DNA from: Phycisphaerae bacterium
GTDB lineage: Bacteria; Planctomycetota; Phycisphaerae; Tepidisphaerales; Tepidisphaeraceae
DNA: 52,887 nt
Assembly: GCA_030448225.1 (NCBI GenBank)
Contig: JAUJNJ010000035.1
Span: 1 to 52,887, forward strand
Direction: 5' to 3'
Of this stretch, positions 45,997 to 52,887 are shown in pieces. The stretch's first letter is position 1; every line of letters starts with the position of its first letter. The notes beneath the pieces were generated by a model, which made no database searches, was not told the DNA's origin, and worked only from the letters and a program-made list of their open reading frames with translations. A program made the position numbers and the translations under genes.

Positions 45997-46017
45997 CAGG
46001 CGACTCGCTGTCGACCC

Positions 46018-47208
46018 TTAAGGTGTCACGGGAGGCGTTCTCGACCGCGGGACGACACAGGCCACGCAGTCTGATGAGCGGGCGACCAGGACGCGGTCGA
46101 GGTCCGCGTGACGGTCCCGCCATGAGTAACGCGTAATTGGCGGGCGGAAGTCCTCTTTCGCCCCCGCGTGCCCCCGCGGCCGCGCCCGGCCGGCCCGCAA
46201 AGTCCGCCTGCACCGCCACGCCGGTGGTCTGGCGGTGGGCCGCGGCCCGGACGGCCTCGTCCGAGCGGGGCGGGGTGGCGTCGGCGGCGGCGTCGCGCTG
46301 CGCGCCCGTCGCGGCGGCGGTAGAGCAGTTCTCGAGGTACACCCGCTGGCGGTTCATCATGTCACCGATCAGGCCGATCGTCAGCGAGATCAGCCCCAGC
46401 CCGAACAGCCCCGCGCTTACAGACCCGGCCCACAGGTACCCGCTGAAGCGGCCGGTGAGGAAGTAGCGGCCGAGGAAGCCTCCAGCAGCAGCAGCGGGAT
46501 CATCAGCCACAGCGCGTCTGCCGAAGAACCGCATCGGCTTGTAGTCGATAGGCGCGGAAGATGATCCGGCTCGTGTTCAGCGCGTAGCGGAACAGGTTGC
46601 TGGCGACGCGGCTCTTGCCGAACTCGCCTCGCCGCGGACCTTGATCGGCACCTCGACGATCCGCAGGCAGCTGAACGCGAGGTTGAGGAACACCTCCTGC
46701 GTGTACGTGAACGCGCCCATCAGGTTCAGGTTGAGCATCGACTTGCGGTTGGTAGCACCGCATGCCGCACGACACGTCGTGGTAGCTGCCCCCGGTGGGC
46801 GCGAGACGAGTCGGCTCATCATCCGGTTGCCCCAGATCTTCACGCCGGGCATCTCGGGCAGCAGGCTCGGGTCCTTGAAGCGCGACGACGGCGAAGTCGG
46901 CCTTGTCGATCACCAGGCGGGCCAGGGCGGGGATGTCGGCGGGGTTGAACTGCCCGTCGGCGTCGATCGTGACGAAGTCGCCGCGGTTCTCGATCACGTA
47001 CGTGAGGGCGGTGTGGAACGCGGCCCCGACGCCCCGGTGGTGGGGTGCGGACGACCGTCGCGCGGCCGCGCGGCCTCGGCGGCGGTGTCGTCGGTCCGGC
47101 CGTCGTCGACCACGGCACCTCGACCTCGTCGATGCCGGGGAGGTCGCGCCGCACGGACCTGCGCGATCGTCCGTTGTTCGTTGGCGGGATCGAGACGAAG
47201 AGCTTCAT
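46018..47208 (-). CDS. DPM1-like family 2 glycosyltransferase with C-terminal membrane helices, frameshifted
   Basis: The start MKLFVSIP at 47208. Motifs in consecutive frames are PGIDEVEV, FVTIDADGQFNPADIPALAR (D-A-D metal site), LVIDKADFAVVA, MPGVKIWGNRMMSRLV, GSYHDVSCGMRCYQ, MLNLNLMGAFTYTQEVFLNL, IVEVPIKVRGE and FGKSRVASNLFRYALNTSRI. The C terminus has helices LGRYFLTGRFSGYLWAGSV and FGLGLISLTIGLIGDMMNRQ. This is the layout of polyprenyl-phosphate sugar synthases. Frame changes lie near 47180, 47105, 47040, 46880, 46800, 46755, 46640, 46550 and 46480. The 3' end is uncertain (between 46200 and 46018), because the tail after RVYLENC is low complexity. Confidence 0.75.
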
Positions 47209-47759
47209 CAGCCGGGACCTGCGGGAGTTGCGGCGCCCGGGCGGCGGCGCCGGGGTGTTGCGGTTGTCGCCCGAGCCGATCGACAGTAACAGCAAGGAGT
47301 TGCCCCTCAAGCTAGGAGGAGCCGCGGCCGCCAGGACTGGCGTTTCGCGGCCGGCACGACCACCTCGTGCCACCGGCCCGGCACAGGTAGCCCCGGCAGT
47401 TACGGGTACATCGGCCAGGCGGGGCGGGAAGCGTTATAGGACTTTTATGCTGCGTGGGATCGCTCACGTAGCGGGCGGCCAGGGAATGCCCAATGACCAA
47501 GCCTCAATGACCAACAAATGACTAAGGACCAATGACCAAGAACGGACGTCGCGTGCGGGTGCACGCGAAGTCCCAGTGACATTCACGCCCTGGAAGGACC
47601 GCCGGTGCCATCGGCGGCTGTACACGGCCGGGACGCCGTGCTCTTCATTGGTCGTTGCAGGAGTTGGTCATTTGTTGGTCATAGGGGCTCCGTCATTGGC
47701 CCTTCCCCAGGTCGCGCCCGATTGCCTGCCGCACTTGGGCTACGCTCCCCCTCGATTCC
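47209..47759. other. divergent intergenic region with an atgaccaa inverted element
   Basis: There is no supported gene in about 550 bp between the GT2 (minus) and pseudokinase (plus) genes. The centre is taken by the inverted element at 47483-47707. The 50 bp before 47760 are the probable promoter/leader of the plus-strand gene. Confidence 0.6.
47483..47707. repeat. inverted element with atgaccaa arms
   Basis: The left arm 47483-47524 (ggaatgcccaatgaccaagc onward, ending accaacaaatgact) and right arm 47667-47707 (gtcatttgttggtcataggg onward) are inverted at roughly 80% identity. A second, shorter pair, ggaccaatgaccaa and ttcattggtcgttg, lies just inside. The units again repeat with a short period (atgaccaa). 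Confidence 0.75.
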
Positions 47760-48671
47760 ATGGGCACGGATCTTCCCCCAGCATCCGCCGCCGCCGCAGC
47801 CGACGACGCGCCCTATTCCTCGCCTGATTCCTCGCCCGATCCCCTCCCCGCCGAACTCTGCGGCTATCCCGTCGACAGCGCCCTCGCCCCGGCGGGCGAG
47901 AGCTTCCTCGCCGTCGGCCCCGGCGGGCGCGGGGTGGTGCTGAAGCGGATGCCAAGCGAGACGGTCGTCAAAGGCCGGCTTCACCCCAGCATCCGCGAGC
48001 GGCTGAGCCGCGTGCGCGAGATCGCCCACGCCGGGCTGGCCAACCTCCACGGCGTCGGGCGCGAGGGGGACGGGGCGTGGCTCATCTGGGAGTACGTCGA
48101 CGGCCAGACGTTCGACGCCTACTCCGCCGCCGCCCCGCGCACGCCGCGGGAGTTGGCCAGCTTCGGGCGCGAGCTGGCGCTGACGCTGGAGTCGCTGCAC
48201 ATGCTCGGCGTGGTACACGGGGCGCTGAGCGGGTCGAACGTCTTCCTCACGCCGCGCGGCACGGTGCGGATCACGCACGTCAGCCCGCTGCTCTACACCG
48301 ACCCCGCCGCCGACGCCGACGCGGCCGTCGAACTGCTCCGCGCCGCCGTCGCCCAGCACGGCGGCGAGCGGGGCAACTGGCCCCTGGCGAAGGTGCTCGA
48401 CGAGGCCGCCCAGGACGGCTGGCCGCTACGCACCCTCGCCGCCCGCCTCGCCGCCCTCATCGAGGCCCGCCAACCGGGCCGTCCGCTCGCGTCGACGCTC
48501 AGCCCGGGCGACGACGACGAGCGCAAGAGCCACCGCCGCTCGGTGCTGGCGGCCCTGGTCGTCCTGCTCCTCGGCGGCGCCACCGCCTTCGGCGTCTGGA
48601 TCGCCGTCGGCCAACCCGGCCGCCCGCAGATCCAGCAGTGGCTGGAGCCGGTGAAGGAGATGGGGGAGTGA
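47760..48671 (+). CDS. pseudokinase-like protein with C-terminal membrane anchor
   Basis: This 303-residue protein has a kinase-like fold without a catalytic core. GVVLKRMPSET near residue 60 carries a possible VAIK Lys, and REIAHAGLANLHGVGREGDG and AWLIWEYVDGQTFDAYSAAA resemble the N-lobe and hinge. The catalytic loop HRDLKxxN is replaced by HGALSGSNVFL near 158, with no catalytic Asp, and the DFG position reads ITHVSP. One membrane helix follows (SVLAALVVLLLGGATAFGVW, about 262-281), with a short tail. It cannot phosphorylate in the usual way; it may be a scaffold or sensor. The divergent GT2 gene is its only close neighbour. Confidence 0.7.
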   Translation: MGTDLPPASAAAAADDAPYSSPDSSPDPLPAELCGYPVDSALAPAGESFLAVGPGGRGVVLKRMPSETVVKGRLHPSIRERLSRVREIAHAGLANLHGVGREGDGAWLIWEYVDGQTFDAYSAAAPRTPRELASFGRELALTLESLHMLGVVHGALSGSNVFLTPRGTVRITHVSPLLYTDPAADADAAVELLRAAVAQHGGERGNWPLAKVLDEAAQDGWPLRTLAARLAALIEARQPGRPLASTLSPGDDDERKSHRRSVLAALVVLLLGGATAFGVWIAVGQPGRPQIQQWLEPVKEMGE

Positions 48672-48775
48672 GGGAAGTGAGGGATCGGATGATCGGATCA
48701 GCGAGTGAGCGGGTGATCGCCATTTTCTCGCCGTCGCTTCCCTGGGGACACGAAGTTCACTGAGCGGGGCGACCG

Positions 48776-49249
48776 TTGATGATTCCCGACGACATCGGCG
48801 ATCGCATGACCGCGGCGTCGTTGGGCGCGCTCGCGGTCGCACTGGGCGTAGGCTGGTCGCGGTGGTACCCGCCATTCGTGCTGGAACTCGCGGCGTCCCC
48901 GAATGAGGCGCGGCCGCACTGGTTGGCGGGCGGATTCATGTTCGCGTCGCCGCGAGACGTGTACAAGACCACGTTGGCGTTCCGGACGGAGAAACTGTTT
49001 TTCAGCGGCGCTCCCTCGTGGAACGAGGCCGGCCCGGAGTGGCCGCAGCGTCCGTTGCCGGACCGATATGTGGTGGTGGGGCGTACGGGGGAAGGGGCTG
49101 TCGTTGTTGATAGTTTCAACGACGCTCCCGCCTTGTTGTGGCTCGACAAGGAAGGGTATTGGCGCGAGCCGTTGATCGACTTCGTATCGCTGGGCATCGC
49201 GCCCGCTGACGTTGCGAGGGCGATCATCAGCGGTGCGGCCCCCGCGTAA
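48776..49249 (+). CDS. SUKH-like small protein (possible immunity protein)
   Basis: This 157-residue protein has no signal or membrane segment. Features reminiscent of the SMI1/KNR4 (SUKH) superfamily are DRMTAASLGALAVALGVGWS at the start, the central YVVVGRTGEGAVVVDSFNDA (gly-rich turn with hydrophobic strands) and ALLWLDKEGYWREPLIDFVS near the end. The match is by overall character only. It lies in a run of small cytoplasmic genes, typical of immunity gene arrays of polymorphic toxin systems. Either ATG (48776 or 48779) could start it; no strong ribosome-binding site is seen. Confidence 0.5.
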   Translation: MMIPDDIGDRMTAASLGALAVALGVGWSRWYPPFVLELAASPNEARPHWLAGGFMFASPRDVYKTTLAFRTEKLFFSGAPSWNEAGPEWPQRPLPDRYVVVGRTGEGAVVVDSFNDAPALLWLDKEGYWREPLIDFVSLGIAPADVARAIISGAAPA

Positions 49250-49353
49250 TCGGCTGCTGAAGCAGACGGTGTCGATGGCACCGTTGCTCGTGAGCCTAGA
49301 GCGGGGGTGTGCACGCGCGGACCTTCAACGAGTCCACTAGCGCTGCGGGGAAA

Positions 49354-49470
49354 GATCACTATCTACCCGTTCCTCCGATCGGCGACACGATTGCCGCCGA
49401 TGACCCCGCCGTCGCGGCGCAGGCGGCACGGCTGGCCGGTGTTTGCTCGTGCGCCGCGGTCCGGGAATAA
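49354..49470 (+). pseudogene. fragment of a transglutaminase-like gene
   Basis: The 38-codon frame contains DTIAADDPAVAAQAARLAGV, then CSCAAVRE and a stop. The block PAVAAQAARLA is identical to the intact gene at 49970 (VDAEHPAVAAQAARLARPG), and the DNA matches closely there, with cttcctccgatc / gttcctccgatc also shared just before it. The rest of the gene is absent. It looks like a partial duplication left after recombination. Confidence 0.55.
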
Positions 49471-49497
49471 TGGGTCTGCTGGCGAAATCCCGCTCCG

Positions 49498-49986
49498 ATG
49501 AAGTCGTTCCGTCTTTACACCAGCGAACCGATCGCCGTGCCGCAGCGACTTGCGCCGGACATGCCGCCCGACGAGCGAGCGCGGCTGCGCGAGGCGTTCC
49601 GGCCCTCGGCCCGGCGGTACCGGCGCGTGGGGCGCATCGAGTTGGGCATCTTCTCCGCCGCGATTGGCTTCGTCTTGCTGGGCATGATGCTGCCCAAGCC
49701 GCTTTCCGGATGGATGCTCGCCGGCTTCATGACTTGCTGGTGCGCGATCCTCGCCACGTTTCTGCTTTCGCCGTCGCTGGCGTGCCCCGCCTGCGCCAAC
49801 AAGCTCGAGCAAGGGTTCGGCCCGTTCTGCCCGGAGTGCGGGGCGGGTGCCTTGGGGCCCGCCGGTTTCTTCCGCGCCCCGCACTGCGCGGCGTGCGGCC
49901 GCGACATGCGCCGGGGCAAGGGTCGCCATTACCGTATTCGCGCTTGCACCCACTGCGGATTGTGGTTGGATGACAAAGGGCTTTAG
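49498..49986 (+). CDS. two-helix membrane protein with double zinc ribbon
   Basis: This 162-residue protein has two helices, LGIFSAAIGFVLLGMMLP and SGWMLAGFMTCWCAILATF, followed by a cytoplasmic Cys-rich domain with CPACANKL, CPECGAG, CAACGRD and CTHCGLW: four CxxC knuckles that make two zinc ribbons. The start is the ATG at 49498. It shares its last 17 bases with the start of the transglutaminase gene, a strong sign of translational coupling. Function is unknown; zinc-ribbon membrane proteins are common in Planctomycetota. Confidence 0.75.
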   Translation: MKSFRLYTSEPIAVPQRLAPDMPPDERARLREAFRPSARRYRRVGRIELGIFSAAIGFVLLGMMLPKPLSGWMLAGFMTCWCAILATFLLSPSLACPACANKLEQGFGPFCPECGAGALGPAGFFRAPHCAACGRDMRRGKGRHYRIRACTHCGLWLDDKGL

Positions 49987-50674
49987 CACCGTGGAAGCTC
50001 AGGCAGCGACGGATCATCAGGCGATTGATCTGATTAGTTCCCCCATCATGGACGCCTTCCTCCGATCAACCGACGTGGTGGACGCCGAACATCCGGCCGT
50101 CGCGGCGCAGGCGGCTCGGCTGGCGCGGCCGGGGGACATCGTCGCCACGGCCCGGGCGTGCTTCGAGTTCGTGCGGGACGAGGTCGGGCACAGCCGGGAC
50201 GCCGAGCGCGACCCGTCCACCTGCCGGGCGTCGGACGTGCTGCGGCACCGCACGGGGTACTGCTACGCCAAGAGCCACCTGCTGGCCGCGCTGCTGCGGG
50301 CCGGCGGCATCCCGGCCGGGTTCTGCTACCAGCGGTTGAGCGTGGGCGACGCCGGCCCGCCGTTCAGTTTGCACGGCTTCAACGCGGTGCTGCTCCCGGG
50401 GTTCGGCTGGTACCGCGTCGACCCCCGCGGCAACAAGCCCGGCGTCGATGCCCAATTCTGCCCGCCGACGCCGCGCCTGGCGTTCGCGATCAACTCCGAC
50501 GACGAGTGCGAGTTCGACAACGTCCTGCCCGACCCGCTCGACGTCGTCGTGCAAACCCTGCGCGCCGCCCACGGCTGGCGCGACGTCCTCGACCGCCTGC
50601 CCGACGTCCGGCCGGCCGACTTCGCCGCCCTGGGCCTGCGGGTCCGACCACAAACGCGGCCGGCCACAGCATGA
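49970..50674 (+). CDS. transglutaminase-like cysteine protease-fold protein
   Basis: This 234-residue protein overlaps the upstream gene. The catalytic triad of the transglutaminase fold is visible: Cys in TGYCYAKSHLLAALLRAGGI (near residue 100), His in FSLHGFNAVLLPG (near 133) and Asp in GWYRVDPRGNKPG (near 149). ATARACFEFVRDEVGHS is the conserved helix before it. Such proteins act as proteases or amidases on peptides. An internal ATG at 50049 (MDAFLRSTD) is an alternative start, but the earlier ATG gives the overlap. A broken piece of a second copy lies 600 bp upstream. Confidence 0.85.
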   Translation: MTKGFSTVEAQAATDHQAIDLISSPIMDAFLRSTDVVDAEHPAVAAQAARLARPGDIVATARACFEFVRDEVGHSRDAERDPSTCRASDVLRHRTGYCYAKSHLLAALLRAGGIPAGFCYQRLSVGDAGPPFSLHGFNAVLLPGFGWYRVDPRGNKPGVDAQFCPPTPRLAFAINSDDECEFDNVLPDPLDVVVQTLRAAHGWRDVLDRLPDVRPADFAALGLRVRPQTRPATA

Positions 50675-50782
50675 GCGTTCGCCTGACCGAAGACCGGCGT
50701 GTCATGACGCTCCCGCTCCCCGAGGTTCGCGAGACGGTCTACGGAGTCGGCCGGCCATGCAGGCCGTGTTCACGATGAAGTC

Positions 50783-51199
50783 ATGACGGCTGCAGGCAAT
50801 GACACCTTCGCGCACGGCACCTACGCCGACTACAGCGGCGTCGTCTTTTCCGGCCCCGGCCTCTCCGAGGAGCGCCTGGCGGTCAGCGATCGGTTCATCG
50901 ACCCGCTGTTCCGCGCCATCCTCGATCGCGCGGGGCAAGGTCACGGGGCGGACGTGCCGAAGGTTGTCGCCGAGTGGAACGAGGGGCGAGGCTGGGCAGA
51001 CGCGTGCGGCGTGCACGAACTGTCTCCCGCCGAAGCGACAGAGTTCTTGGTGGCGCTCTCGGCCGTTTCAGGTGCGGACGTCCGGCCGCACGCGGCGGGG
51101 GCGACGCCGGAGGAATGCGTGCGCTGCGCGCGCGTGATCGAAGGCTTCCTCCGCCATCGGGTCGACCGGGGATTGCCGGTCTACATCGAGGCGGATTGA
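50783..51199 (+). CDS. hypothetical protein
   Basis: This 138-residue, soluble, acidic protein starts at MTAAGNDTFAHGTYADYSGV. Recognisable features are helical segments (SEERLAVSDRFIDPLFRAIL and ATEFLVALSAVSGAD) and a single CVRC pair near residue 112. I do not recognise the family. Size, lack of export signal and setting among SUKH-like genes fit an immunity-type protein, but this is inference. Confidence 0.55.
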   Translation: MTAAGNDTFAHGTYADYSGVVFSGPGLSEERLAVSDRFIDPLFRAILDRAGQGHGADVPKVVAEWNEGRGWADACGVHELSPAEATEFLVALSAVSGADVRPHAAGATPEECVRCARVIEGFLRHRVDRGLPVYIEAD

Positions 51200-51261
51200 C
51201 TGACGGACCCGTTTTCTCGAACGGCCCGCGCGGTCGCCGTCGTCAATGGAGGAGGGTGCCT

Positions 51262-51744
51262 GTGACGACCGAACATCGCGATTGGCCGTGGTCGCAACCA
51301 CCTTGGGTGAACCGCGATGGGGCGTTCCCCGCGACCACGGCGGACGAACTCGTCGCGTTCGAGCGACGGCACTCGATCGCACTGCCGCCGCGATACCGCG
51401 ACCTGCTCCTGACGTTCGCCGGCGGCCCGCCGGAAGGATGCGATTTTCAGGTCCCGTCCCTCGCGGAACGCCGGCCGCTGCGCGAACTCTACCCGTTGAC
51501 GAGCGCTTCGGACGGAGCGGACCTCGCAGGTTGCGTCGACTGGGTCGAGTTCATCTCCCGCGAGTTGCTTGCCTTCGCCGACGACGGCTACGGCAGTTGG
51601 TTCTGCCTCGGCGTCCGCGGCCCGATGTGCGGCGAGGTCTTCTACGTCTCCCACAACTTGGAGGAAGGCGACCCACGCCGAACCGCACGCGTGGCTGCTT
51701 CGTTCGAGGAGTTCATGCAGAACGGCCGTCCGCCGGCCGCGTGA
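51262..51744 (+). CDS. SMI1/KNR4 (SUKH) family protein
   Basis: The start is a GTG at 51262, 6 bp after the strong ggaggaggg (51248-51256). The 160-residue protein has the SUKH core: ADELVAFERRHSIALPPRYR followed by DLLLTFAGGPPEGCDFQVPS (the L-P-x-x-Y/F-x-x-L-L motif with G-G), LLAFADDGYGSWFCLGVRGP (the A-D-D-G-x-G-x-x-x-C/F motif) and VFYVSHNLEEGD. SUKH proteins commonly neutralise toxins in polymorphic toxin or contact-dependent inhibition systems. It is immediately followed by two more small genes. Confidence 0.85.
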   Translation: MTTEHRDWPWSQPPWVNRDGAFPATTADELVAFERRHSIALPPRYRDLLLTFAGGPPEGCDFQVPSLAERRPLRELYPLTSASDGADLAGCVDWVEFISRELLAFADDGYGSWFCLGVRGPMCGEVFYVSHNLEEGDPRRTARVAASFEEFMQNGRPPAA

Positions 51745-51754
51745 CTGAGCTACC

Positions 51755-52147
51755 ATGCAACACCGGCAGACCAGCTTCCGCCGTGACGGCAGGCGGGCCC
51801 ACGAATGGCGCCGCTGGGTTGCGGCAAACCGTACGCTGATCGACGAAGTCGCGCTTCCGGCCGACGTCGTCGCCACGCGACAGGATTTCGACTACCTGCT
51901 TCAGCACGGATACAACCGCGCCGGGTGGTGGAACGAGCAGCCGTGGTTCGAGGTAGACAAGGCCCCGGATCGGCGGGACGGGCGGTTCTGGAATCTCCTC
52001 GAATCGTACGTGTCAGCGTTCCACCCCGTCGCCGATCGGCCGCGCCAACTGGAGGTGCTCGCCCGCAGCTTCCGCCCGACGGACGGCGTCGACGCGGAGC
52101 GCGGGCCGATCGCAGCTCTGATCGACACGCACGACGGTGCGCCATGA
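51755..52147 (+). CDS. hypothetical protein in the immunity-like array
   Basis: This 130-residue protein starts MQHRQTSFRRDGRRAHEWRR, 10 bp after the SUKH gene. It has no signal peptide or membrane segment and is rich in aromatic residues (FDYLLQHGYNRAGWWNEQPW). No family is recognised. Its stop codon overlaps the next start by 4 bases (ATGA), so the two genes are translationally coupled. Confidence 0.65.
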   Translation: MQHRQTSFRRDGRRAHEWRRWVAANRTLIDEVALPADVVATRQDFDYLLQHGYNRAGWWNEQPWFEVDKAPDRRDGRFWNLLESYVSAFHPVADRPRQLEVLARSFRPTDGVDAERGPIAALIDTHDGAP

Positions 52148-52563
52148 CAGACAACGACGTGCTAGACCTGCTGTCGACGCTCGATACAACTCACCACGCG
52201 GAGGACCCGCGGGAGGTCACGAAGTTGCTTCGGCTGGCGGTCGCCCTCAACGAGTGGGACTACCCGTGCGTGGCACGCATCGAGTGCGGCTACGCCGTGC
52301 AGGACAGCCGATATGTCGGCGACGTGGAACTGCTGCTGTCGGACGCCAGGGGAGTCTGGAAGGTCACGGTCCGCCCGAGCGAGGTCGGTTCCCTCGTCAC
52401 GTTCCTCGATCCCGACGGTGCGGTGGACGCGAGGCGTGAAAAGGAGATGAAGGCGATCTTCGAGGTTTGCGGGTACGTCTACGCGCCGCCTCGGCTGCTT
52501 CGGGAGCCCTATAGTGGCCCGCGATACGCGACGTGGTTCGACCGGTTCTTCTCGTGGGGCTGA
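52144..52563 (+). CDS. hypothetical protein in the immunity-like array
   Basis: This 139-residue protein starts at 52144 within the ATGA overlap. It is soluble; the first helix EVTKLLRLAVALNEWDYPCV and the strands ARIECGYAVQDSRYVGDVEL and VWKVTVRPSEVGSLVTFLDP suggest an alpha/beta fold. No family is recognised. Tight coupling with the preceding gene and proximity to a SUKH gene suggest a shared role. Confidence 0.65.
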   Translation: MTDNDVLDLLSTLDTTHHAEDPREVTKLLRLAVALNEWDYPCVARIECGYAVQDSRYVGDVELLLSDARGVWKVTVRPSEVGSLVTFLDPDGAVDARREKEMKAIFEVCGYVYAPPRLLREPYSGPRYATWFDRFFSWG

Positions 52564-52652
52564 CCCACCGGGGCTTGACGTTTAAGAACGCGCAGTGGTC
52601 GTCACCGTTTGGAATGATCCGATGAACCATCTTTCACTGATCGAATGACCCC

Positions 52653-52887
52653 ATGAGCTTCGTCTCCCGCTATCTCGATCCGCAGCTCGTCGAGCGGCTG
52701 AACCACTTGCAACTCTCGGCGCGGAGCGTCGTGGAGGGGAGCATCACCGGGGCGCACCGCAGCCCGGTGAAGGGGGCGAGCGTCGAGTTCCGCCAGCACC
52801 GGTTCTACACGCCGGGCGACGAGCTGCGGCACCTGGACTGGCGGGTGCTCGGGCGGACCGACCGGCCGTACGTCAAGGAGTACGACG
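52653..52887 (+). CDS. DUF58 domain-containing protein, 3' end outside window
   Basis: The first 78 residues are visible, starting MSFVSRYLDPQLVERLNHLQ. The block GAHRSPVKGASVEFRQHRFY and then TPGDELRHLDWRVLGRTDRP is the DUF58 signature (family S-x-x-K-G-x-S-x-E-F-x-x-x-R-x-Y-x-x-G-D motif). Such proteins usually stand beside a MoxR-type AAA ATPase in operons for protein maturation or surface assembly. No MoxR gene is upstream here, where the immunity-like array ends 90 bp before; it may lie outside the window. Confidence 0.9.
   Translation, partial: MSFVSRYLDPQLVERLNHLQLSARSVVEGSITGAHRSPVKGASVEFRQHRFYTPGDELRHLDWRVLGRTDRPYVKEYD

Overview
The window is very GC-rich and reads like a chromosome piece of a Planctomycetota bacterium, most likely from the Phycisphaerae/Tepidisphaerales side. 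The evidence is family-level: a giant ThuA/PVC-propeller/c-type heme protein, a PEP-CTERM protein ending in an arginine run, a XylR-type AraC regulator with a LacI-like sensor half, many surface-polysaccharide genes, and GxxExxY/short-repeat elements of the kind common in this phylum. No tRNA, rRNA, CRISPR array or phage module is visible.

Layout. 1-4.9 kb: the end of a TolB-like propeller protein, two small unknown genes, a Gfo/Idh/MocA oxidoreductase and a Bax-inhibitor-1 protein. 5.0-12.5 kb (minus): a sugar-activation island with a GHMP-kinase/UDP-sugar pyrophosphorylase fusion, a second nucleotidyltransferase, GalU and a glucuronokinase-like GHMP kinase, with a GxxExxY element inserted between the last two. 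12.6-21.8 kb: a DUF6798-like membrane protein, alanine racemase, several membrane proteins including a tandem paralogue pair, and an AhbA/AhbB-like (Lrp/AsnC-fold) fusion. 22.3-27.4 kb: a complete iron(III)-type ABC importer (ATPase, binding protein, double permease). 27.5-33.7 kb: a divergent pair, a lipoprotein parvulin and the 1,450-residue ThuA/heme protein. 34.1-39.7 kb: XylR-type regulator, PEP-CTERM protein, chromate transporter and LuxR-type regulator. 40.1-47.2 kb: a surface glycan set (GT39-like enzyme, R2K ATP-grasp, flippase-like protein, sulfotransferase, methyltransferase, GT2). 47.8-52.9 kb: a pseudokinase-like membrane protein, a run of small immunity-like genes (SUKH type), a transglutaminase with an adjacent broken copy, and the start of a DUF58 gene.

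Two things stand out. First, the intergenic spaces hold a family of short, often nested elements bounded by inverted arms made of purine-rich 8-9 bp tandem units (themes cacggaga, gccaagac, cgcgaag), commonly preceded by TTGAACC or a close variant. One copy carries a complete GxxExxY (PD-(D/E)XK-like) gene; another keeps only its last codons; others are empty or nested. Two neighbouring host genes now end inside such elements. Second, about a dozen genes are split by single-base frameshifts although all their motifs survive in adjacent frames. This looks like uncorrected assembly error, so these genes are annotated as whole CDSs with the frame changes noted.
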